Assembly: GCF_000003605.2 (NCBI RefSeq)
Contig: NW_003135337.1
Span: forward strand, 31,210-54,561
Source: Saccoglossus kowalevskii
Lineage: Eukaryota > Hemichordata > Enteropneusta > Harrimaniidae
Length of the DNA: 23,352 nt
Direction: 5' to 3'
Each line of letters starts with the position of its first letter. The stretch's first letter is position 1. Shown one piece after another: positions 1-11,300 of this stretch. The notes beneath the pieces were generated by a model. The model searched no databases. It was given only the letters and a program-made list of their open reading frames with translations, and was not told the DNA's origin. The position numbers and the translations under genes are program-made.

Positions 1-575
1 TGGCCCCATATATCACTGCCATATGTCAGAATAGGTCTTACAAGCCTATGGAATAGGGACATCAATGTTTTTATATTTATATTAGAATTTTGTCCTAGTT
101 TCCCTATTAAAGAGAACATGGCCTTTTGACCTTTACGTTTTAAGTTTTTATGGCTTCTTTGAATTTCCCATTTGGGCTTACAGTGATACCAAGATAATTG
201 ATTTTTTTAACAATATCAATTTCTTTGCTTTCATAGAAAAATATGTTATCTTCTAATAGTCTATTTGATTTGTTGAAAACCATAATTTTAGTTTTTTCTG
301 TGTTGACTGATAGTCTCCATTGTTTTGTGTAGGTGGATAAGTTATCTAAACAATTTTGTAAGCCGGTCTTATTTTCTGATAAAATCACTATATCATCGGC
401 AAATAGAAGACTGCTAATTTTACTATCTTTTAAAGTAGGAGGGTAACATGTCAGTGAGTCGAAGATTCTTGGAATGTCGTTAATAAACAGGTTGAATAGT
501 GTAGGACTCAGGTTACAACCTTGTTTTACTCCTACTTTTGATGTGAAGGATATGGTCTGCATAAAAGTTTCCAAA
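1..575 (-). mobile_element. Non-LTR retrotransposon (LINE) reverse-transcriptase remnant, frameshifted, running off the window edge
   Basis: Read on the minus strand, 575 to 140 encodes the middle of a LINE reverse transcriptase. It has the block V-G-V-K-Q-G-C-N-L-S-P-T-L-F-N-L (about 532-485), then the catalytic F-A-D-D (about 403-392), then W-R-L-S-V-N-T-E-K-T-K and Y-L-G-I-T. The frame closes at a stop near 140. Shifting frame there restores typical downstream sequence (K-A-M-F-S-L-I-G-K-L-G-Q, then P-I-L-T-Y-G-S-D-I-W-G) up to base 1, so the element has a frameshift and continues beyond the window. Nothing recognisable as reverse transcriptase is seen above about 575, which fits 5' truncation. 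The style is Jockey/CR1/L2-like; the exact clade is uncertain. It is a dead copy, not a gene. Confidence 0.85.
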
Positions 576-643
576 TAGTATAGCATTAAATGAAGGCAAA
601 CTTTTGGCAACAAAAATATATAAGCTATTATTTTGCAGAACAA

Positions 644-2070
644 ATTTAATAGTCTACATAGAACATACCAATATATATAACAACAGATCTGGTTACTTTG
701 GTTACTATGCTATCTAAGTAACATATCTTGTATAGAACTTGCATCTTTTTTCATAATTAGCAGTTCAAACTTCTTGTCCTTAGTCTATTTTTTTTTTATT
801 GTAGCAAATTTTCACATACGGTACACTAAAATTTATCGCAACCACCACAGAGACAAAGGTTTAGAACAAAAAAAGAACAATGAGGAGAAAAACATTTCTC
901 CTTCATAAACCTTTATCTAATGATACAGGAAAGGTAAAAATATTCTTAGTACAGAAGGCAGCACAAAATTTTTCATGGGTGGGTGGGGGGTGAGATCTGC
1001 TCACCAACCCATTATACCTCATTTCATTATCATTACGGACAAAATAATAAAACTGCATGCAAGTGTATTAGGGACTTGAGGCCCCACAAAAAATCACGTG
1101 TCCTCTGATTTCCTTTATTTGTATACATTCACGTTTCTTGTAGATTCCCCAACTATTAAAATATTATGTAGGTATCAGCTCCAATTATATACCAGTACAT
1201 ACATAAACAATTAAAGCCAAAACCAACATTGGTAGATAACTATACTAAAATGTCTTTTTCAAGATGACACGACAGGGAATTAGTACAGCTAATTACATCA
1301 CATCAAATCTTTGTGTGTCAGTGGCACACATCTGCAAACTGCTAGGCAGGATGTTCACAGTTTAGCAGAATTCAATTTTGCAACTTAATGAAAATCAAAG
1401 TAGCAAGAACTGTTCTCAATAAAATATCGTCTCAATATTCCTAGTTTCCCATTTTGTGTGGATTTTTAGTTGAAAAATCTAACTTTTGTTTCTGGTGTTA
1501 AGTTACCAACTATCTAGTTAGTTACATGACCATCAATTGATCTAATTCCCAAATTAAGGCTTAATATTTTAACGAGCCAAACAGGAAGTGCTGCCGCCCT
1601 CTACAATATGAAGTGTTATAGTATCCTACTTACTCATTCTCTTATAAAAAAAAAAAAAAATCAGAGTAAAGAAGCGAAAACCAACAAATGGGTAATAATA
1701 CCTCTTACAGATAACAAATAATAAATCAAGTGATCTATCTGGTGAGAGAAGATGCAAGGTATAATGGGAAAAGCACCATCTCTGGTGGCATATTCCATTG
1801 CAGGCAAACTGCACACAGAGAAATGGAATCGTGCGAAGAGGGTGAAATGTCACGAAATGTAATTTCTTGGGGCAAATTGATCAACAACAAAACGCTTATA
1901 CTTACACATGATAAATAAGTTCTGAGAAGCAGATTTTCTTGTAAAATTCATTTTATTTGATGTGAAGTTAATTTTGACATGACATTAAGAACAAATGTTC
2001 ACGAGTAAAAAAAAAAAATACATAACAGTATGAAAAGCACGAGGTATGCATGACATTGACGTTAAAGCTC
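644..2070. other. Intergenic stretch without recognisable gene
   Basis: AT-rich DNA with short homopolymers (A and T runs near 790, 1645 and 2008; G run near 980). No coding frame with recognisable protein similarity and no RNA gene was seen. Short open frames at 1626-1918 on both strands overlap each other and look random. Confidence 0.5.
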
Positions 2071-2110
2071 ATACACACACACACATACATACATACATAC
2101 ATACATACAC
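2071..2110. repeat. (CA)n/(CATA)n microsatellite
   Basis: An alternating AC run passes into seven or more CATA units. This is a simple sequence repeat, probably length-polymorphic. Confidence 0.95.
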
Positions 2111-2999
2111 CATCTCTTTTCCATCCAGTCATGACCAATGCTTCGTGTGTATTGCATACATCAAACAGGGCTTATGTTAAGGTTTATTTGTTCATAAATA
2201 TTCACAATTAACAGTGAAATGGACAGTTACAACAAACAGACATGCATATACTAGAATATTATTAGATGCACTAGGCAATAATTGTAAATTACTTTTTTAT
2301 TTAAATTGAAACACACTGACCAGGCTTCTAAAGTTACCTAAACATTGTTGTACAAGAAATCAACATCTGTGGATTATGACAAATAGAAATAAACCATCTT
2401 TAGTGAAGCTGAAATCTCTTGCAACAAAATTACTTTTTTTTGTCAACCCAGTTGCATTTTGTTTATAATTTGAAGTTACTATTTTTAATTAAGTACTAAG
2501 TAGGACGTTGACCTTTGTAATCAATATTATATATTCAGTGATGTCATGCACTTTCTTTGGACAAAAAAAAACACATTTTTTTAATTTATGCATACATTGC
2601 ATATTAAAACCAAATAGGGCTATCAATAAGAAGTGAAAAACCAATGCTTGAATCACACCATAGAAGCCTCAAGCCAATATTGTATTGGTATAATATGTAA
2701 CTGTAAGATAGCCTTCAAGCCATTTAAAACCACACCATGGACTTGAGAAATACCTGAATTTAAACTGAATGGGGGTTACAGATTTTGTTTCTGTGAATTC
2801 ACAAGATGCACCAGACTAAAGAATAGATTGGTAATTATACATTTAACAACAAGCAATAATTTATTCAATGCAAATCTCAGCTTAAAAAGGAACAATATTA
2901 TTGGCTGCAAGAAGAATATAAACAAATTTTTGACCAATCACAAAGCTCAAGACAAAACCTCTCCAAAGAAAGACAAATTTGGAGCAGCTCAAGCAGCTT
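2111..2999. other. Intergenic stretch without recognisable gene
   Basis: AT-rich sequence on the 3' side of SHOC2. I see no supported exon, RNA gene or element boundary. It could include long 3' UTR or unclassified repeat remnants. Confidence 0.45.
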
Positions 3000-3480
3000 A
3001 CTAGAAAGTGATAGCTAAAGCATGTTATAGCATACTAAATGATAGTTCATTCAGATTATGACATATCAACAACTAGTAGTACAAGCAGCTTATAGACATA
3101 CTAACTGCTAGTTTGGGCAGCTTATGACATACTAACTGCTAGTTTGGGCAGCTTATGACATACTAACTGCTAGTTTGGACAGCTTATGACATACTAACTG
3201 CTAGTTTGGACAGCTTATGACATACTAACTGCTAGTTTGGACAGCTTATGACATAATAACTGCTAGTTAAAACAGCTTATGTCATAGTGACTGCTAGTTT
3301 AAGCATCTTAATGCATATCAACTGATAGTTTAAGAAAAGTATGGCATATTAGCCACTTGTTAATTAGTTTATGGCATACTGTTAGTTGAAATAGCACAAG
3401 TCATATTAACCGCTAGTTTGAACAGATGGTTGTATACTAACTGCTAGTTTAATGGCATATGGCATTATTTAACCAGCTAA
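3000..3480. repeat. 31-bp minisatellite with decayed edges
   Basis: The unit AGCTTATGACATACTAACTG plus CTAGTTTGGAC (31 bp) repeats head to tail, nearly perfectly from about 3090 to 3260. Copies become progressively degenerate outward on both sides; the motifs CATACTAA and TGCTAGTTT remain visible at 3030-3090 and 3270-3460. The unit length is not a multiple of three and no reading frame is maintained. A young core with old edges is typical of an array turning over by slippage or unequal exchange. Confidence 0.9.
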
Positions 3481-4458
3481 TAGTGCTAACAAGTCTAGTA
3501 GATAATGGTACAATGTAGCAGATCTTAACAGTTGATGGTACAGTGCTGCAGATGATGTTACCCTGTAGCACATGTTACAATGTTTACTAGCAAAACTGAT
3601 ATATCCACAGCACATTTTCTACAAAAACATAAAGAAAAATCAATTTGACATTTTAATAACTGTTCTGTAAGTAATATATAAATTATAGAGTTTAATAATA
3701 TTGATATTTGACGAGAGATACTTATTCATCATTAACATATATCCTGCGTCATAAGACCAATACAGTAGGCTGACCTATTGAACTTAAGGGCTGGGGGGGG
3801 GCACATTCAGTAATTACATGTGGAACCGCAGGGTGAAACATTCATGGTCCTGTAGATGGCATTACAGCGCTAGGATATGCAACTACATGTGGGACCATGA
3901 TTCAGTAATGAGAGAATCCTACTTTAGTACATTACTACATCCCTAATAACCAATCCGCTGCAAGAATTGAGAAAGACTTTAATCTTGAAGTTGCTAGAGA
4001 AGTTCTCAAGGTATTAAACAAATACAATTAAACTGAATAATAACACAAGTAATTTGGATATTTTATTATTTGTATTGTCGGGAAATCTTTATAAAAACAA
4101 TGGGGTTCCTAACTACCTTAAGTATATTGCCTCTTGATATGCCCCTAGCTATATTATAATGTAGTCTCAAATTTCCCTGTCTACTTAAGGAGACCTATTT
4201 GGCATTCAGGGTTATTTTGTATAACTGGGCACAGACAGCTGCCATCTTGTACTTTGGTTTTTAGCTTATATGAATTTAGAACTCATTAAATATGCATATA
4301 TATAATATCTCGAGCACTATTGAAGTTAGAGACATGGAAATAGCGCTATAATGAAGGCATTGGGCCATTATCTTCTGTTTGTTATTCATATAATACAGCA
4401 GTGATCTGTCATTTTAAAAACTGCCTTCACACACAGAAAATGCGAAGACACACTATTC
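3481..4458. other. Intergenic stretch without recognisable gene
   Basis: Contains a G9 run at about 3794-3802 and a minus-strand AATAAA at 4062-4067 that could serve as a distal SHOC2 poly(A) signal. No coding exon was recognised. Confidence 0.4.
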
Positions 4459-4766
4459 ATGCAAATGTTCTCATTAATTATGCAGATGTTTCTGACTGTT
4501 CAAATCAGGATTTGTTCAAAGATCTTTTCCATTAATTTATACTTTCCTTTTACTCATCGAGTGTAGTTATTTTCTGCATATACCGGTATTAGTAAATAAT
4601 GAAATAGACTTCAAGATCAGCATTCAATCATTCATGGGAGTCAAATATAAATAATCAATTATGCAAATAAACTAATAAACATGCAAATTAAGTCAGATGC
4701 CTACTTATGACAATTTCTTTTTTCATAATTTCCATAATATACACAGTAAAAATGGATTATGCAAAT
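4459..4766 (+). promoter_or_regulatory. Cluster of four ATGCAAAT octamers
   Basis: The octamer ATGCAAAT occurs at 4459-4466, 4661-4668, 4681-4688 and 4759-4766, all on the plus strand. This octamer is the classical POU-domain (Oct) binding sequence. The flanks differ between copies, so they do not look like simple tandem units, although they may come from a decayed repeat. The cluster lies 0.5-0.8 kb beyond the SHOC2 stop. Function is inference only. Confidence 0.3.
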
Positions 4767-4815
4767 AAGGTGATTAATATACAAAGAAAATATGAGCTGG
4801 TAGACAACTCCTAGC

Positions 4816-4821
4816 TTTAAT
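4816..4821 (-). terminator. Candidate poly(A) signal for SHOC2
   Basis: The minus strand reads ATTAAA, a common variant poly(A) signal, about 460 nt past the SHOC2 stop codon, followed by a short GT-containing stretch. A canonical AATAAA lies further on at 4062-4067. Sequence alone cannot say which is used. Confidence 0.25.
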
Positions 4822-5170
4822 AAGTTGCATTAGTACTTGTACATTCTGCTAGCAAAATAACATGTAACACATTGGTTACATATAGGAAACCAACCACTTG
4901 CAATGCAAAGGGGCTGCACAGACAAAGCTGGCTTTCAAATGATTTCCTTGTACATGTTGATCTTCTACAATGCCACTTAATTAAAGCCAAATATTGGCAC
5001 ACTAGACAGCACACATTACAAATTAAATCATTATCAGTTACTGTAATTTGTATCTATAACAAACACAGGTTTCTCTGGCTATGCATGGCTCTCTGTAATC
5101 AGCAAATACTAACTATCTCTCAGTGATTGTGATAAAGTATATTGGTAGATGCCTTCCATCCAATGCTGCT

Positions 5171-5210
5171 ATCTCTTGCTCTCTCTCTATCTCTCTCACT
5201 CTCGCTCTCC
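5171..5210. repeat. CT-rich (GA on the minus strand) microsatellite in the SHOC2 3' UTR
   Basis: An imperfect CTCTCT run with single A and G interruptions begins about 70 nt after the SHOC2 stop, so it would lie in the 3' UTR as a GA-rich tract. Confidence 0.8.
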
Positions 5211-5281
5211 ACGCCAACTCATGGTTGGTCCGTGGAGCCAGGAAGGTCCTATTTGATCCACCATCCCACAGTTCAACAAAA

Positions 5282-5326
5282 TTAAAGATTCACCATTGAT
5301 CTGTACGGACCATGCATCTTGAGATA
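5282..5326 (-). CDS. SHOC2: SHOC2 terminal coding exon 15 (residues 531-544 and stop)
   Basis: Encodes [14 protein letters not shown] then TAA. This corresponds to the conserved vertebrate C-terminus F-L-K-M-Q-G-P-Y-R-A-M-V, with two extra residues. The acceptor is CATTGCAG. This tiny exon confirms that the gene is complete at its 3' end. Confidence 0.93.
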   Translation of the reverse strand, partial: YLKMHGPYRSMVNL

Positions 5327-8300
5327 CTGCAATGAAATAAACACCAGGGTATACTTATATAAATTGCTTACATGTGAAAATAATAAATAGGTTATACAAT
5401 CAAACATATAGGTGTATATAGACAGATGATCTTTATGTGCAGGTTGGATTTTTGTTTATGTAAAATTTGTATTAGAAGCCACAGCTTCTATTAAAGCGGT
5501 ACAATGCAACAAAGAGGGTGCAACTTCCGATTATAGCATCTACACATATGAGAAATGGTTAATTTTTGGTTCTCAATTGTTCTAAAAAATATGTGCAGCT
5601 TCTATTAGTGTTGCGGCTTCTAATACAGTAATTACCAAAATAAAGATAATACCATCAGGGTCAATATCACCAAGGTCAATATCACTAGAGTCAATATCAC
5701 CAAGGTCAATATCACTAGAGTCAATATCACTGGAGTCAATATCACCAAGGTCAATATCACCAAGGTCAATATCACTAGAGTCAATATCACCAAGGTCAAT
5801 ATCACCAAGGTCAATATCACTAGAGTCAATATCACCAAGGTCAATATCACTAGAGTCAATATCACCAACCTGAATAACCAATGACGGTCCACCTGCAACA
5901 ACCTCTTGAGGTAACTGACTCAATGGGCAGTTTTCAATACTCATGATCTGGAGTGATGAACAGAGCGCTAATTCAAACGGTAAATTATGCAGATTAGGAT
6001 TATCGTTCAGATACAACTGTTCCAGGTTTTCTAGCGTTCCGATCTCTTCTGGTAGTGACGTCAAATTATTCTCACCTACGCTTAGATACTGTAAAGTTCC
6101 AAGGTGTCTGTCCAGAGAAATCAGTTATTATACAATTTAATGTCTTTGTCATATAAATTCAGTGACTAGAAATTGACAGATAATCTTTTCAACGGTTTCA
6201 GTTGTGACCTCAAAAAAAGTATATTTAAACAAAGTACTCACCCTATGTTTCGTGGTAGTGTTGACAATTGGTTAGACTGCAAAACAAGTCTTTGTAATGA
6301 ACATAAATACGCTGTAAAAAAATATACAAGTAATGCCATTATTATAGATTTTTTTGATGTAAATCATTAAAAACAATTACTAGACCCAGATATATTAAAG
6401 AAATAACAGATCAGATGCACAGGCGGATGCATGGACAGACCCACATCCTAATTGTAAGCCCAAATAAAATATATCATGACAAAAAAATTATCATTTACCA
6501 ATTTCTGAAGGTAAAGATTCCAATTTATTCTCTTCCAGATCCAACACCCTCATTTTCTGCAAGTTACCAATGCCACGTGGCAGTTTCTACAAAAAAAGAA
6601 ACAGACATGATGAGGCTGATTTTCAACTGGTTATCTAGGAGTATGCAAGAAATGCAGTGAATAATCTTACGTTTTGTGAGAGAGGATATTGCATTATCGA
6701 AGAACAACTATTGAACAAATATGAATAATGTATACAGAGATGACATACATTTAATATAACAAGTTTATTATAGAAGAATTTGATTTAGATGTCAGGTAAC
6801 TATGGTAACAAGATCAGTTAGAAAACTCACCTTGAGTAGATTATTACTAAGTATTAACACTTCCAGTGATGTCAGCGCCTGTATGTCTTCAGGTAATTTA
6901 CTGAGTTGGTTTGTACCCAGATTCAATTCAACCATTGACATCCAACTACCGACATCTACACAAGAACATAGAATAAAGTCAAATATTTATAATAGTCAAC
7001 AAACAGATCTCCAGGACAAGTTTTAGAGCAAAATCAATTTGAGTCATTGCTATAAAAAATAAAATGAAAGTAACCTGACGGAAGATGTTCCAAGTGATTA
7101 TGTGACACATCAAAGGTAATAAGATGGGTTAAATTTCCCCAATATTTGTACTTGTGCAATTGGAGGACAGATGTTAGGAAATACATACAATGAATAAAGT
7201 TATATTGAATGACTTAGCTAAAGAAAGATAAAGCTTTATTAATCAACTTTCAAAAAAATAAACCTGCATAATATTTTTTTTTTTCATATTTTTCCAAAAT
7301 TTTTTGACCTGAAGCCAATAGTAAATTACATCCATCTGGTAGAAAATTAACAGAAACAAACTCTAGAAACACAAATTAATAAAAACAAACTCTAGAAACA
7401 CAAATTTGTGAATGAAATTATATGGCCCTCAAAGGATTAGGAATGTTGACTTACCTAACGGTAAAGCTGTTAATTGGTTCTCCTTCATGTTTAACTTTGT
7501 CAAATACTTTGCACGAGTAAAAATACCAAACGGAATCTTGGTAATATGGTTGTGTTCCATATTTATTGACTAAAATAAAATAAAATCACAACAGAATTAT
7601 TATGACAGAAATTTAATTAGAAATTTCAATGTTTCAGTTAATAATTGAATAGCAAGAATGAATGAATAACATCCAGTCATAATGCAGGTGCACCAAGTCA
7701 CGATCCAAGTCACAATCCAGTTGCACAAAGTCACGATCCAAGTCACAATCCAGTTGCACCAAGTCACAATCCAGGTGCACCAAGTCACAATCCAAGTCAC
7801 AACCCAGGTGCACCAAGTCACAATCCAAGTCACGACCCAGGTGCAACAAGTCAGAGTTCAACTGCACCAAGTCACAATCCAGGTGCACCAAGTCACAATC
7901 CAGGTGCACCAAGTTACAATCCAGGTGCACCAAGTCACAATTCAGGTGCACCATTTCACAATCCAGGTGCACCATTTCACAATCCAGGTGCACCATTTCA
8001 CAATCCAGGTGCACCAAGTCACAATCCAAGTCACATTCCAGGTGCACCAAGTCACAATCCAGGTGCACCAAGTCACAATCCAGGTGCACCAAGTTACAAT
8101 CCAAGTGCACCAAATCACAATTCAGGTGCACCATTTCACAATCCAGGCGCACCAAGTCACAATCCAGGTGCACCATTTTACAATCCAGGTGCACCATTTC
8201 ACAATCCAGGTGCATCAAGTCACAACCCAGGTGCGCGAAGTCACAACCCAGGTGCGCCAAGTCACAACCCAGGTGCACCAAGTCACTACCCAGGTGCACC

Positions 8301-11300
8301 AAATCACAATCCAGGTGCACCATTTCACTGCCCAGGTGCACCAAATCACAATCCAGGTGCACCATTTCACAAGCCAGGTGCACCAAGTCACAACCCAAGT
8401 GCACCAAGTCACAACCCAGGTGCACCAAGTCACAATTCAGGTGCACCAAGTCACAATTCAGGTGCACCAAGTCACAATCCAGGTGCACCAAGTCACAATC
8501 GAGGTGCACCAAGTCACAATCGAGGTGCACCAAGTCACAATCCAGGTGCACCAAGTCACAATTCAGGTGCACCATTTCACAATCCAGGTGCACCAAGTCA
8601 CAATCCAGGTGCACCAAGTCACAATTCAGGTGCACCATTTCACAATCCAGGTGCACCAAGTCACAATGCAGGTGCACCAAGTCACAATCCAGGTGCACCA
8701 AGTCACAATCCAGGTGCACCAAGTCACAATTCAGGTGCACCAAGTCACAATCCAGGTGCACCATTTCACAATCCAGGTGCACCATTTCACAATCCAGGTG
8801 CACCAAGTCACAATCCAGGTGCACCAAGTCACAATTCAGGTGCACCAAGTCACAATTCAGGTGCACCAAGTCACAATCCAGGTGCACCAAGTCACTACCC
8901 AGGTGCACCAAGTCACAATCCAGGTGCACCATTTCACAATCCAGGTGCACAATTTCACAATCCAAGTGCACCATTTCACAATCCAGGTGCACCAAGTCAC
9001 AATCCAGGTTCACCAAGTCACAATCCAGGTGCACCATTTCACAATCCAGGTGCACCATTTCACAATCCAAGTGCACCAAGTCACAATCCAAGTCACATTC
9101 CAGGTGCACCAAGTCACAATCCAGGTGCACCAAGTCACAATCCAGGTGCACCAAGTTACAATCCAAGTGCACCAAATCACAATTCAGGTGCACCATTTCA
9201 CAATCCAGGCGCACCAAGTCACAATCCAGGTGCACCATTTTACAATCCAGGTGCACCATTTCACAATCCAGGTGCACCAAGTCACAACCCAGGTGCGCCA
9301 AGTCACAACCCAGGTGCACCAAGTCACTACCCAGGTGCACCAAATCACAATCCAGGTGCACCATTTCACTACCCAGGTGCACCAAATCACAATCCAGGTG
9401 CACCATTTCACAACCCAGGTGCACCAAGTCACAATCCAAGTGCACCAAGTCACAACCCAGGTGCACCAAGTCACAATTCAGGTGCACCAAGTCACAATCC
9501 AGGTGCACCAAGTCACAATCGAGGTGCACCAAGTCACAATCGAGGTGCACCAAGTCACAATCGAGGTGCACCAAGTTACAATCCAAGTGCACCAAATCAC
9601 AATTCAGGTGCACCATTTCACAATCCAGGCGCACCAAGTCACAATCCAGGTGCACCATTTTACAATCCAGGTGCACCATTTCACAATCCAGGTGCACCAA
9701 GTCACAACCCAGGTGCGCCAAGTCACAACCCAGGTGCACCAAGTCACTACCCAGGTGCACCAAATCACAATCCAGGTGCACCATTTCACTACCCAGGTGC
9801 ACCAAATCACAATCCAGGTGCACCATTTCACAACCCAGGTGCACCAAGTCACAATCCAAGTGCACCAAGTCACAACCCAGGTGCACCAAGTCACAATTCA
9901 GGTGCACCAAGTCACAATCCAGGTGCACCAAGTCACAATCGAGGTGCACCAAGTCACAATCGAGGTGCACCAAGTCACAATCGAGGTGCACCAAGTCACA
10001 ATCCAGGTGCACCAAGTCACAATTCAGGTGCACCATTTCACAATCGAGGTGCACCAAGTCAATCCAGGTGCACCAAGTCACAATTCAGGTGCACCATTTC
10101 ACAATCCAGGTGCACCAAGTCACAATCCAGGTGCACCAAGTCACAATCCAGGTGCACCAAGTCACAATCCAGGTGCACCAAGTCACAATTCAGGTGCACC
10201 AAGTCACAATCCAGGTGTACCATTTCACAATCCAGGTGCACCATTTCACAATCCAGGTGCACCATTTCACAATCCAGGTGCACCAAGTCACAATCCAGTT
10301 GCACCAAGTCACTACCCAGGTGTACCATTTCACTACCCAGGTGCACCAAGTCACTATCCAGGCCCACCAAGTCACTACCCAGGTGTAGTCATGGCAACAT
10401 TCAGCACACTATACAAAAATAACACTGAATACTTCACATGTCAACTTACATAAACAGTAGCAAATTGTGTTGGCCCACCAATTGGATACGAGTTAAAATT
10501 ATTCCGTGATAAACAAAGACTTGTTAAATTCACTAAACTTGATAAAAGTCCTTCCTGTAAAGTAAAATATAATTAAAATATATCAGGAAAATAAATATAT
10601 ACAGAACTAAAATAATTTAATGCAATCACATTTTTTATTAGGAACATCAATGCAATTTTTGGCTTTTTTCAATAACTTTGGCGAATCAATGAAAATAATA
10701 AAATTTTGTACCACTGAGATTTTCTCTGTGTTCCTACACTGAGGTGTCTGAGTTTCATAAAGTGCTGTCTTTATGAATTCCATGAAATGGTGAATATTTC
10801 TTGAAATGAAAATTGAATGGGTTTACACTATATGACTTGAATATTGCTGTACTTACAGGTAAGGAGGAGATGTTGTTATTTTCTACATTAAATTCTTCCA
10901 TGTCTAGACAATTACAAAGTGATTTAGGTATTGCCTGCAGACGATTATATCTGAAAAAAATAAGGAACCATAGGACAACTTGGTGATACTGTAAAGGGGT
11001 TAATTATTAACTGGGTTTTAATTTGGCTTATTTCGCTGACTAGAAAATGCGCTAAATTAAAACCCAGTTAATATGTGAAATTTAGCATAGAACACATTAT
11101 CTAAATGATAAAACCGTGAATTTAAAACCCACTGAATATGCCTGAAATGGCAAATCAGTGAAATTTAAACCCAGTGAAAATTAGTCATTTTACAGTAATC
11201 ATCTATTTAGATCCCACACTCACCAACATAACTTTCTCACTAATGACTAAAATGAGTTTCCAATCAAATATTAGTCTGAGAAAATAGGAACTTGAAAACG

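Noticed and set aside
5632-5901. 89-codon V-I-L-T-L repeat frame
   Set aside because: Alternative frame of the 15-bp minisatellite; only the frame continuous with SHOC2 exon 14 is of interest.
7634-10081. 815-codon open frame on the minus strand (D-L-V-H-L-D-C repeats)
   Set aside because: Same minisatellite read on the other strand. Intron 9 is cleanly spliced between exons 9 and 10 by homology, so this is not needed for SHOC2.
7681-10385. CRISPR-like repeat array
   Set aside because: Repeats are contiguous with no unique spacers, no cas genes are present, and the context is a eukaryotic intron.
7682-10453. 923-codon open frame on the plus strand
   Set aside because: It is a by-product of the 21-bp minisatellite, whose unit lacks stops in this frame; the opposite strand is equally open. 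It has no start context, domain or splice evidence and lies within SHOC2 intron 9.
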